Source: Desmodesmus armatus (Eukaryota > Chlorophyta > Chlorophyceae > Sphaeropleales > Scenedesmaceae). From it: a stretch of DNA of 64,000 bases. The translations under genes and the position numbers were made by a program. Location: positions 288,501 to 352,500 of the forward strand of contig VIIQ02000595.1 in NCBI GenBank assembly GCA_007449985.2, read 5' to 3'. This document shows positions 53,715 through 64,000 of this stretch, in pieces; the first letter of the stretch is position 1; each line of letters starts with the position of its first letter. The notes under the pieces are model-generated. The model did not search any database. It saw nothing but the letters and a program-made list of their open reading frames with translations, and was not told where the DNA came from.

Positions 53715-56420
53715 TTAGTTGCCCGCGTCGGCCTCGTCTTCATCCACAAGTGCCTCCAGCCTCTCATCGTTTGCCACATCCCTCTCAATCTCTGGGGTGA
53801 TGTAGTGGGTGTGCTTCTCGTCATGCACCACCAGCCTGTCGCCGAGGCGGTCCTTGTCAATCTGATTGCGCACCCACACCACTTTCTTGATGATGCCCAG
53901 CTGGTGGTTGGTGTTGCTCGCCAAGTTCAGGGGGTCACGCAGCTTGCGCTCCATCTGCATGCAGCAGCAAGGCGGGGCAGTTGGGGACATTCAGCGAGAT
54001 TTGAGGTGGGCTCTTGCCGCCATAGGGTGCAGACACAGCAGTGCAGTAGCTGACAAGCTTCCGGTTGAAGATGAGTCTTCAGGCGTGTGATGTTGCGGCT
54101 GTCACCTCATCAGCTACCGTAGCTAACCTTTCACATCACCATTACCACAGCAATCGCTGCCAGCAACTCCTACTGCAAAACTGCAATGACCTTGATGCAG
54201 CTTGTGACTCATTACATGCTAGCAGTCACGATAGGGAGCAGCAGCAACAGCCTCACCTTGAACAGGAACCGGGCCAGCTGCTCAATCGTGACCTCCACGA
54301 CCGTTACGATGTCCTGGTTGTTGCGGTCCTTGCCGTTGGGCTTCAGCGCCAGCTTGGACCCGCCCCCCGGCAGGAGGGCCTTCACCACCTTGCAGGCGTC
54401 AGCCTTGGAAGCCAAGGCCACCAGGCCCTCATTTGTGTCCAGCACCTTGTTGCCTGGGCTGCGCCAGCCGTTGCCGCCGTTCACTGCAGCATGAGACACA
54501 GATGCCAGTGATCATACACTGCGTATGCTGTATACATTTTGTGTAAGCAGCCTGCAAGGTATCTGCATGTGCTCGGTAGTCACAGGTGGTGCAGCATGTT
54601 GCATCACCTTCGTGCGTGTAAATATTGGCCCATGCAGCCGCTGTGTAGACACCAGCCCTGCACATGTGCAGGCCAAGGGCCTTGCGTGCAGCTTTATACA
54701 GTGTGCTGGCTGCAAAGCGGAAGGCAGGGGTCACTATCACATGCTTGCGTACGTTCATTCTTGGCATCACAGGCTGCCTTCATTGCTTCGCGCGCCTCCT
54801 CTGTCACCTTGGGGTCGTTGACATCGACGTAGGGGATGCTCAGCTGCCTGAAGAGCTCCTGTGTCTGTGAGGGCCAGGGGCAGGGGGGGGGACCATCCAC
54901 AACAGAGACTCTGTCAAAGTCGCTAGGTGCAGGTGCAGAGCAGCTCTTGCCAACACATAACAGTACTGCTGTGCAACCAAGCCAAGCACCGAAGCATCTG
55001 TGACAGTACTGGCTATAAACGTAAGCGCAGTTCACTGCAGTTCCAGCGCTGGGTGCCCTGCCATGGAAGTGAGGCTTCTGACCGCAAAATCGTGGTGCGC
55101 TGCACTGGCTGCACTCTTACCCAGTCTGTGTCCATCTTCCACATCCGGATGGCGAGCAGCTTGTTGAAGCACATGAGGCCGCCATTCCTCCACGCCGCCT
55201 TGGACTCCTTCTCACCACGCATGCGCTGGGGGGCGCCTGCTGCATACCAGTTATCAAAGTCGTCACCAGTGTTGATGAAGGTGCCGGGTTTGCCCATAAC
55301 CCCCTCCCCACCCCCCATGTACAGTGACTGGCAGGCTGTCCTTCAAGCGTTCCTTGACGACACCTGAGAGAGAGGGGGGTGGAGGTGGCGGGGGGGGGGG
55401 GGGCATTCAAGTTGTCTGATTGAGTACAGTGAGTAGCAAGCAAAATCACATGGCACAAATAACAGGGTTGGCCTGCGGTAGTGAACCTGCTCAGCCATTG
55501 GTGGGTAAGCAGTATTCAGCATGGCATCACAGAGCACAACGCAGAGGGGGTGGGGTGGACAGCGCACATCACGGGAGTGGGTAGGGGTACGGAAGAGGTA
55601 CTGCTGAAAGTGGGCGCAAGCCAAGGCAAGCCATCAGAGTCACTACCATGGTGGTACCATGAATGTGTGCCACAGCGGTCAAACAGCGGTGCCACACAGC
55701 ACGCATAGCAGTAGGCAGCAGCCACAAGGCTGATTGCAAGCAGATACTGCTTACTCATGTCTGGGATGCAACAGTAGTCCTTGCCATCCTTGTTCAGCGC
55801 CTGCTGAATGACCTCCTTGCCCACCAAGTTGCCAGTGATGGGGTTGCACCAGAGGCGGTCGCCCCCAGGACCCGTGGCCTGGCTGGCAGCCCTTGTAGCC
55901 TGGCGCTGCTGCTCCTGCTGGCGTGCTAACGCCTGTCTCGTTTCATTCTCCTGGGCTTCTAAGCGCCTCTGCTTATAAAGCTCGGCCTGCGCTTCTGCTG
56001 CCTGCAGACAGCAGCACACAACAGCACGACAAAGGCACAGCAATCAGCTCTCAGTACAGTACACTGAGAGAAGCTGCTGGCTGGTTGGACAGTGCTGAAC
56101 CAGAGGTAGTAGCCAGTCAATCAAGTGACGAGGACCTGCAGTGCACCAAAGGCTCGAAGCTGCCACAAACGGGGGTGGTTGGAAAACCAACCACCTTCAG
56201 GATCCTGCCTTACCTTGGCCTTGGCGTTGAGGAGCTCGGTCTCCGCCTGCAGTGACGCAATCGCTGGGTTGAAAGCCGGGGTCCCACGAGCCAGGGCTCC
56301 ACGCAGCTGATCGCTGCCTAGGCCTAGGTCTTCTTCATCTCCATCTCCATCGCCTGCCCGTCCGCCTGGACGCCTATCATCATGACTGTACTGGTAACCG
56401 CTTTGTCCGTAGCCAGACAT
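53715..56420 (-). CDS. Uncharacterised charged protein with a probable frameshift
   Basis: Not recognised. Six exons: 56420-56214 (ATG), 56001-55755, 55363-55120, about 54865-54768, 54484 to about 54257, and about 53957-53715 (TAA); about 420 residues. Start: MSGYGQSGYQYSHDDRRPGG, Gly/Asp-rich. Exon 2 is a charged helix (AELYKQRRLEAQENETRQAL) followed by RLWCNPITGNLVGKEVIQQA. Exon 3 holds VVKERLKDSLPVTVHG, then GKPGTFINTGDDFDNWYAAG, which lies in another frame; the switch falls in a G-rich run at about 55299-55317. Later: FRQLSIPYVDVNDPKVTEEA, GNKVLDTNEGLVALASKADA and an acidic C-terminus DERLEALVDEDEADAGN. Phases at the other junctions join. Steady conserved-looking sequence with aromatic and Asn-rich motifs suggests a real, constrained protein. 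Confidence 0.6.
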
Positions 56421-57853
56421 CTCAGAACATCTGCTGCTATAGCTGGAGCAGAACTGGGTTGCAAGCACAAGCAGAACTGGTCCTCTGATGTTGCAATGCA
56501 CGACGGCGATGCAAATGTCCTCGGAGAAGGATGAAAATCCTTCGGAGAGCCTGCGGTGGTGCCAAAAGAGTAACAAAATGAGTATCCTTTATCAGCGCGC
56601 CCATTGGCCCCACGGAAAGCATAAACAAGCAACAAGAAACCCGTTTGTGTGGAGATACGAACCGTCAGAGGGAAAGTTCAAACGGATGCATGAATTGCGA
56701 AACTTGCGCAACAGCACACGCCATGTCAAAGCCAACAGACGCTAAACGTGTCTTTCAAAGATACTTAAGATCAAGCACGGAGCAGCGGTGTACAGGCAGC
56801 AGGAACCGGTCAACGTCGCGATGGCTGTTGCTGTTGTCGAGACCACCTGCGTGATCGGCGCGCTCTTTGGGCGCGACTTTAACTGCAGGCAATGCCAATT
56901 ACTTTGGCATCATCAAAGGCACAATCAAGCACATCGGCCAGGGACACGTGGCACCTCGCATATTGCACGCGCAGTCGCACCTCCGGCTCGCGTAGCAACG
57001 GAAAACAACAGTATGTGCAGCTGAATATGCTTTCGACACGTGGCAGCTGCTGTGTTACCCATCGCCATCAATGAGCCTCAGGGTCTTGGGGGGGGGGGGG
57101 CAGAAGCAGAAGTGTCCTGGTGGTGGTCTGCTGGGGGGGGGGGGGGGGAGCATGACTGTGGAATGCTGGTGAGCAGGCTGACAGCACTGCTGCACTCGGT
57201 GACTGGGCCATCGTACGCGTGGTCCAGTGGTGCTGACAGGACAAGCGCAGCTGCACTGACAAGCGACTGAAGGACTGCTCAGGCCCTGCCCTGAACTCTA
57301 CAAACGTCAAACAAGCAGAAGCTCCTTGGTGGTGTTGTGCCCGTGTCTGAGGACAGCCTTGACTCAGATGAGAACCAAACACAATGGCGGGGGGAAGGGG
57401 GGTGGGCGCAGCCCATCCCCCCTGGGCTCTCCCCGCCCATGCCCCTTGTGACTGCGTACTGCTAGTGAGCACAAGGTGTGACCTCTCAATTCATTTGACT
57501 TGAGCACACTGAAAGCACTGCTGCACTGGGCCATTGAGGTCTGATGGTCATAACTCAACAAGTGGCCCAACATAGGACAAGCACTGTTGCACCCGGCATA
57601 GGACTGCTCAGGCCCTGACCTGGACCGTTGGAACCCTTCGACGGGGGACCGCGATAGCGCTGATTTGTAGAACTATGGTTCCTGAGAGACTGCGAAGCGA
57701 ACCCGGGCATGCTGCAGCTCAGCTCTGTGGTAACACATGTTGTTTGAATTTGTGGTCAACAACCACTCAGAACTCAATGTCAACAACAACAGACGGCCGC
57801 TCAGGGCACCCTTTACGTTTGAAACTATGTCATGCTTGCTTCTCATCGTATTC
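56421..57853. other. Divergent intergenic region
   Basis: Lies between two divergently oriented starts, so it should contain both promoters. Two G-runs stand at about 57090-57101 and 57134-57148. A Cys/Arg-rich open frame at 56645-56854 has no recognisable content. No clear TATA-type element could be assigned. Confidence 0.4.
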
Positions 57854-59415
57854 ATGGCCTTTTCCTGTCCATGCTGCTCACGAGAGTTCAACCGCCCAGC
57901 AGAGCTTGGCAGGCACCGAGCTAACTACCCGGAAGGCACTTGCAACTTCAACAGACGCGTTGCTGCTAGAACAGAGGGCACTGACAGCCCACAGCAGGCA
58001 GCCGGGCGGGATCTTGCAGTACCCCCTGTACCTGAGCAGCCAGCAGGCCAGCCCCGCACCTCAGGAGCTCCAGAACAGCGCAATGACGAGCCTAGACAGG
58101 ACAGCTTGGACCAGGGTGAAGATTTGCTGCAGTTTTGCCTTGAGCCGGAGCAAGTCAAACGGTTTGACAGTGAGGAAGCGTTCCTCAAGCTGGTGTACAA
58201 GGCAAGGGGTGGTGCTGGCATGGTGAACCCAGAGATACAGAACTTGTTGGAGTTCCTGCACAATCCAAACGTGGACTTCAGCAAGGTGAGGCGGTGGGCT
58301 GTGTCTGACATTTTCAAATATTGCATCTATGAGAGAGCCAGCGCGTCCACACGTAACAGTGGGTCTCAGAGTTTGTCATGACTGTGTGGCTGTATCAATG
58401 TATCAGCATGAAAGCAGCGGGCTGTCAAGACCCAGCCTGCTTGATGTGCTGGGCAGTGTGTTGTGTAGCCCTGGCAAGGGATGTGACCTTGAAAAGCTTC
58501 CATACTAGTGCTGCCACACTCCCCGCGATCAGCCGCATGACAGCAATCCAACACGCTGCCTTGTGTGTTGTGTGTGCCTTGTGTGCAGTTGCCTCGCACT
58601 CTTGCGGAGTTCACGGCATACAGCAAGCGCTACCTGGAGGAGCACTCAAGTTCCCTTGGCTGGTTGTCCGTGAAGCTGGACCTCAGCGCTTTCAAAGACA
58701 GCGATTTCCCTACCGGCCGGCCAGAGCTGTATGTCAAGTTCAGGGAGGGCCTGGGCTGGCTACAGGATGACTACATGAGGCGCCCATGCTTCACAGACGG
58801 GTTCAAGGCCAGTGCTGAGGCAACCTATGTGCAGGAGAACGGCAGCACTGTGCGGCAGTGGTCAACACCCGCCACAGGCGATGTCTGGCTTGCTGCTCAG
58901 GCAGAGCTGCGCAGGCAGCACCCGCACCATGCTGTTGAGTGCATAAGAGCGGCGTGCTGGCTGCTGTGTATGATTGGTCAGCAGACAGCTGCTTGTTGCA
59001 GACCATTAGAGCCAACAACGCCTTTTATGGCAAGCCGTACTTTGACACAGTGGCGGTCAAGGTGACGGGCTCTGCTGTAGGCAACAGCCGGCCCAGGGTT
59101 GTGGAGGCATACGCCCAGTTGCTGCTGCTCTTTCAGTTCCGTATGCCTTGGCAGCAGCAGTCTGGCCACGAGTGGCGGCAGTTGGCGTTTGTGAAGTGGT
59201 TCGAAGTCGTTAGGGATGGGGAGAAAGACCCCTTAGAGTGCTATGGGGCAACACACCTCAGGGAGCAGCAGGCTGCATACCCTGTGGGCTCTGAGGAGAT
59301 TGTGCCCTACTGCAGTGTGGTCGATTTTGAGTCGCTTATCAGGCGCGAGTACATAGTGCCTGACTTTCGTGAGCCTGGCTTCCACCACGTCAGCCCGTTC
59401 AAGCATGTGACATGA
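57854..59415 (+). CDS. Zinc-finger protein, possibly transposon-derived
   Basis: ATG at 57854 begins MAFSCPCCSREFNRPAELGR. Cys5, Cys8, His21 and Cys30 form a C2HC-type finger. Exon 57854-58285 joins in phase to an exon starting at 58589 (LPRTLAEFTAYSKRYLEEHS, GRPELYVKFREGLGWLQDDY). After about 58938 the conserved-looking frame changes. A 50-base intron with the acceptor at about 58988 would restore it; otherwise it is a frameshift. The last part, RANNAFYGKPYFDTVAVKV, AFVKWFEVV, EYIVPDF and HHVSPFKHVT (TGA at 59415), resembles the C-terminal module that I associate with repetitive hypothetical proteins in volvocalean algae, often near DNA transposons. No transposase triad is visible, so it may be an accessory or domesticated element protein. 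Function unknown. Confidence 0.5.
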
Positions 59416-60031
59416 GAGCAGTGCCTTAGAGCTAGGTTGCTCCAGCCGCCATGGCTGTGTTACACATTTGGGTCCGAAGCTTCTGAAGGCTTCCTTGTGT
59501 ACTTGTCCAAGTTGTCCTGTGAATTTCTGTGCTTCATGCACATACTGCTACAGTACCGTTCTGTCACAGTATGGACAGCAGTGACTTGTACAGACTGTTG
59601 TCCCAGTATGTGCATCATGCACATGATAGTAAGCTTGCATGGCATGCACGTTGCAAGAGCTTGTTGTGTTGTGGTGCGTTGAAGGCGCATGGGCTGCCAG
59701 CGCAGTGAGCTCGCAGATCCGTCTGCACCTGCAAGTTGCAAGCACAACTGCTAGCCACCAAGTTGTTTACCTGTATCCTACATAGTGTATATAGCCATGA
59801 TGTGTATATTGGTTTGTGGCAGTGTGGCCACCAGCTAGTAGTAGGTTGTGAGTCATGGGTTGTGTTCTGAAGTGACGCTTATGACGCCTGCTAGAAGGCT
59901 TCATGTTGAGTGGTGTGCATGCCACCCTGCCAACTTGGCACTTCGTGCCAATATCCTACTGGTAGGATCCAACAGGGTGTTAAAGGTTTGTCCGATATGG
60001 TTTGCTTGGTGCTGCACGGCACCTCCTTGAA

Positions 60032-60635
<604 letters not shown>

Positions 60636-60911
60636 TTGGCTGCATTGAAGGCAGCAACTAGCCAGCCAACTGGTAAATCATCTGTACATGCATGGTATCT
60701 GCTGCCAAACAGCTGGCTGACAACCTCATGTGACTGCCATATGTCATGCATGACATGCCTGCCAGGCTGGCAGTCATGCACAGTGTGCTGACAGCCCATG
60801 TTGGTTTCTCAGGCAAGCAGCTTGTAGCCACAGTTCCCATTTGGCAACCTCATGTCGCTGGTCAACCCACAGTACAGGCAGTAGCCTGTAAAACCAATAT
60901 TTTGCACAGTG

Positions 60912-61195
60912 TTTCTAGAAGTCGATTTCCAGTACCTTCCAGCAACCAGTCACATTCCGGAAGAGGTTGACGCGGTTTCCGAAACGAACGCGCTTCCGGA
61001 AACACCCTTACAGGAGCTGCTGGAAACATACTTCCAGAAGAGATGGGTTTACAGGGCTTCCAGCAGACAGGGCCTTCCCGCAGGGGGGTTCTAGAAGGGG
61101 TCGGAAGGCGGGAAACCCACTGCTGGAAACCCCCCCTTTATTCAACTGGTTTCCAGAAGAACTCTCAAAATTCTGACGATGGAAGCCTAGACTTG
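60912..61195. repeat. TTCCGGAA/TTCCAGAA-rich element, copy 2
   Basis: Same motif style as 52215-52485: CATTCCGGAAGAGG, CGCTTCCGGAAACACC, ACTTCCAGAAGAG, TTCTAGAAGGGG. Its reverse complement shares the run of Cs/Gs next to TTTCCAGCAGTGG and a TTTCCGGAAGCGCG segment with the first copy, so the two are probably inverted relatives. Confidence 0.8.
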
Positions 61196-61370
61196 TGAAT
61201 GTGCTGTCCAGAAGGGTGTGCATTCCGTACATGCGTCGCAAGCATATCGGCTGTGGAGCCAGGTCAGCACATGTGTTGCAGTGTACATTGCAACAGGTGC
61301 AGAGCTGGTCTTGTTTGCCGGTCTTGCTGCAGGTTCTTCTTGCCGGTGTGTCTCCCCAGTTCATCCAGTG

Positions 61371-61405
61371 TGGAGAGTACCGGTCAGCGGTGAAAGTATC
61401 CACTC
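61371..61405 (+). repeat. Dispersed short repeat, copy 2
   Basis: Partner of 21402-21440 (GTGGAGAGTACCG...GCGGTGAAAGTATC), followed by a C-run at 61411-61421. Confidence 0.65.
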
Positions 61406-61593
61406 GCAACCCCCCCCCCCCAATATAAGGGTGCATAATCTTGAAGCCAAAAGTGTAAAGCGTCAAAGTAGTGATAGGGCTGCCAAGGGCTATCTGTTAC
61501 GTCTGCCCAAACAAGCAGCAGCTGCAGCAAGATGTAATGTGCACATTAGCCCCCAACTACGTCGAGATGGGACTGGCAGAGGCAGGAAGCAGC

Positions 61594-63720
61594 TCAAGCC
61601 TGGCCTAGGCCAGCCAGCCCAATGCGCATCAGCACATACGCTGTACAAATGGCAGCATCTGCCGCCTGCCTCAAGCACCAGCACATCTTGCTCAGGCGGG
61701 TGGAGCCTGTCTGCACTTGCTGTTGCTGTGCAGCAACTGCTGCCGGGTAAAAGTCAGTGAGGATCTCATGTGTAGCTGTGTGCCAAGATCGGCCCTCCAT
61801 ATGTGCACGAGCAGCCAGACCCATACCACGCCTGCGGAGACAGAGCGACACAATGAATAAACAGATCTCAAGCTGCATATGGGCGTGCAACAATCAAGGC
61901 TGGTGTGTAGAGTGTTTACAGGTGGCTGGTGGTATTGCAGGGGAGCTCCCCGGTTCTGGAACCACACAGTGCAGATGCCGACTGGAGGTTGGAGGACGTT
62001 GTTGCATGACTCCGTCAGCACCTTGGGGGAAATCAAAGTTTTTAGGTGCCAGGGGCAGTACTACTGCGGTGCTTGCAAGGCTGAAACATGCACACATGCG
62101 ATAGAGCCTGTCAGTTACCTGCGGCCAGGGTTCAGGAGGAGTCCCCTGATGCTCGCTGCTGCTGCAGCTGCATCGCCTGGAGGGAACAAGATGCCAGTCA
62201 CACCGGGTCTACTGATGAACCTCGGCACACCACCTGCTGCTGCTGCAACTACCGGCAGACCTGAGGCCATGGCCTGCAGCGAATGGGCACAATTTCAAAT
62301 ATGCAAGCAGCAATAGCAGTCCATGTTGAGTCCAGGGGAGCGGAATATGGTCTCTGCAGGATTACACACTGTTGAAACCGGACCCATTGGCATGATGCAA
62401 GCCGGGCTGCACGCGGCTGCAAGCGCCCCTGTCTTACACCCTCCAGCATCCATAAACCCTGTCAACGATGCAAGTTCGATGGGGGTTCGGTCTTATGATG
62501 CCAACACACCAATCAGGTGTGTCTTGGCTCAGACCTCAGTTTGAAGCTGCTCACCTCTCCTACCACATTCCCCAAAGTCTCACTTTCTGACGGCATCACA
62601 AAGATGTCAGCGGATGCATAAGCTGCTGCTAGCTCTGGACCCTTCAGCTCGCCTAAGAAGGTTGTCGGGGTGCCGTCAAAATAGCATCGCAACTCCTGCA
62701 AGGCATAACATCACAGGTCAGAGGTGCCGTGCACTAAGAAACCGTTTCGTACAGCCGTGCTCAGTTATGTTTACAGCTGTGGCCCTACAGTCACAGATTA
62801 TGCAGCCTGGAATGGCAATGACCATGCCGCAATCATACGCCTCTGCTCAGCTTATCCACCCAGCAAGAACACTCAACAAGCCCTCTACAACCTTGCGCAA
62901 TGGGAGTGGCAGGCAAGGTGGGCAGGCAAAAACCACATCATTGGCACATGTATCCATGGAGCAATCAGCCTGAGGCGCTGTTACTGTAACAAGCCGGAGG
63001 GTTCCCCCGCTGTTGTGTATCACCTCGAAGGCAGGCCCAGTACCCACAATGGCCAGCAGTGCACCTGGCACTGCATCCAGCACTTGACGCAGCAACTGCA
63101 GGTTCTTTTCTGGGGAGATGCGTCCCACATGGACCAGCACAGGTGCTGCGCTGTCAGCACCTCCTGCCAATCGGCGTCGCATGTCAGGGCAAGCCCTGTT
63201 TGGGCTGAAAAGGTCACAATCCACTGCCATCGGCCACACCTGCAGGAACACAGATCATGGCACCTCAGCACTCAATGCAATTGGCCCTGGCCTGCAGCTG
63301 TGTGCCCGACGGTGTACTGAGTACATGCACCCTTTTGCATGCATCTGAATGGCTGGCCCGGCATAAGTCAGTGCCATGTGTCTAGCCCCTGTAGGCGTAG
63401 CAACAGCATAGTTGAGACCTGCTAGTGACACTTCTGTCAGTGTTTGCGGTTGCCGCCAACCTGCAGAGCCTCTGCAGTGCAGCTGGCTCAATCGCGGTAG
63501 CTATACTGTAGGCAATGCTATGTGCCCTTCAACAAGGCTGCCCCGGAACTTGCTGTGCTTGTGAGGCAGAGGGTTGCGGGTCAAATCTGCGACTTACCCT
63601 GATGTCGCTACTGCCACAGACACCATTGTCGACGCACTCCGCTGCTGCTGTCTCTGACACGGTGATCGTGAGCGCAGCTGCGCGGTGGAGGACGCGCATG
63701 ATATGCCAAGCACACGGAGC
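61594..63720 (-). CDS. SQD2: SQD2-like sulfoquinovosyltransferase (GT4 family), 5' partial
   Basis: SQD2 transfers sulfoquinovose from UDP-sulfoquinovose to diacylglycerol, making the plastid sulfolipid SQDG. Exons: 63720-63598, 63239-63024, 62695-62555, 62273-62119, then about 61833-61594 (TGA). All joined phases fit. Order of motifs: [36 protein letters not shown] (equivalent of the KGVD loop), [44 protein letters not shown], and ESETLGNVV with GE and [10 protein letters not shown] across a splice junction, which completes the EX7E motif of GT-B glycosyltransferases. Next comes [20 protein letters not shown]. The N-terminal Rossmann half, with any transit peptide, must lie beyond 64000. Other GT4 lipid transferases share this fold, so the exact substrate is inferred. 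Confidence 0.85.
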
Positions 63721-64000
63721 CTGGAAAGAAAAGGAAATGTACAGCAGGTCTCACACACCAGGCCCTGATGATCTGCTTATTGAAGGTTTCAGGTGATCAT
63801 TTGCCCCTCTCTCCAGTCCCCCTCACTGGATGATCCCAGCACATCAGTAGAGTGTTCATAAGCACTGCATGGCATGACATGATACGTGGATAGTCGCAAG
63901 AGGTAGCCGATAGTTGGCACCATTTGCGTGGCCATCATGACACACCCTTGGGCCTGCTGGGGCAGTGCTGTATATCAATTGGCAGTTGTCAATGATGCAG
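63721..64000. other. Intronic or upstream sequence of the SQD2-like gene
   Basis: A pyrimidine tract on the minus strand precedes the acceptor at 63721-63722. No further exon could be recognised before the window ends. Confidence 0.4.

Overview
The window looks like nuclear DNA of a green alga, probably a chlorophycean. The genes are broken by many short GT-AG introns. Coding regions carry long Gln, Ala and Ser homopolymers from CAG/GCT repeats, CA/GT microsatellites are abundant, and an intron holds plant-type TTTAGGG telomeric repeats. The gene set fits a plastid-bearing cell: a UPRT with a transit-like leader, a peroxisomal DEG15-type protease and a sulfolipid-type (SQD2-like) glycosyltransferase. 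TAA, TAG and TGA all act as ordinary stops. All exon models were made by eye from splice motifs, codon phase and remembered family patterns; no search was run.

Layout. 0.3-4.4 kb (+): C-terminal part of TCF25/Rqc1 (ribosome quality control). 4.9-7.4 kb (-): complete six-exon uracil phosphoribosyltransferase. 7.9-10.1 kb (-): unrecognised multi-pass membrane protein. 11.0-18.3 kb (+): Sec1/Munc18 protein with twelve exons. 19.5-20.4 kb (-): 3' exons of an unrecognised acidic protein. 22.4-23.2 kb: a 60-bp minisatellite. 23.8-25.6 kb (-): ABC1/ADCK-like kinase lacking its N-terminal half. 25.8-29.1 kb (-): DEG15-type protease. 29.4-37.6 kb (+), perhaps to 40.4 kb: FUSC-like membrane protein with an in-frame TAA. 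37.7-39.0 and 41.4-42.9 kb (-): two truncated MFS transporter relics, each with a perfect palindrome. 45.2-47.4 kb (+): complete five-exon PAQR/HHP heptahelical receptor. 47.4-53.7 kb: gene-poor, with two kinds of degenerate motif-rich sequence. 53.7-56.4 kb (-): unrecognised charged protein with a likely one-base frameshift. 57.9-59.4 kb (+): zinc-finger protein that may be transposon-derived. 60.0-60.6 kb: large GT array. 61.6-63.7 kb (-): SQD2-like glycosyltransferase, 5' end outside the window.

The genes do not form a pathway; they are unrelated housekeeping and membrane functions, as is usual in an algal nuclear genome. The most unusual signal is structural. In at least four genes (TCF25, SEC1, FUSC, ABC1K) a splice junction, with part of its exon or its flanking intron, is repeated two or three times in tandem next to the real junction. 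In SEC1 and both MFS relics, gene-derived sequence also occurs as long, near-perfect inverted repeats.
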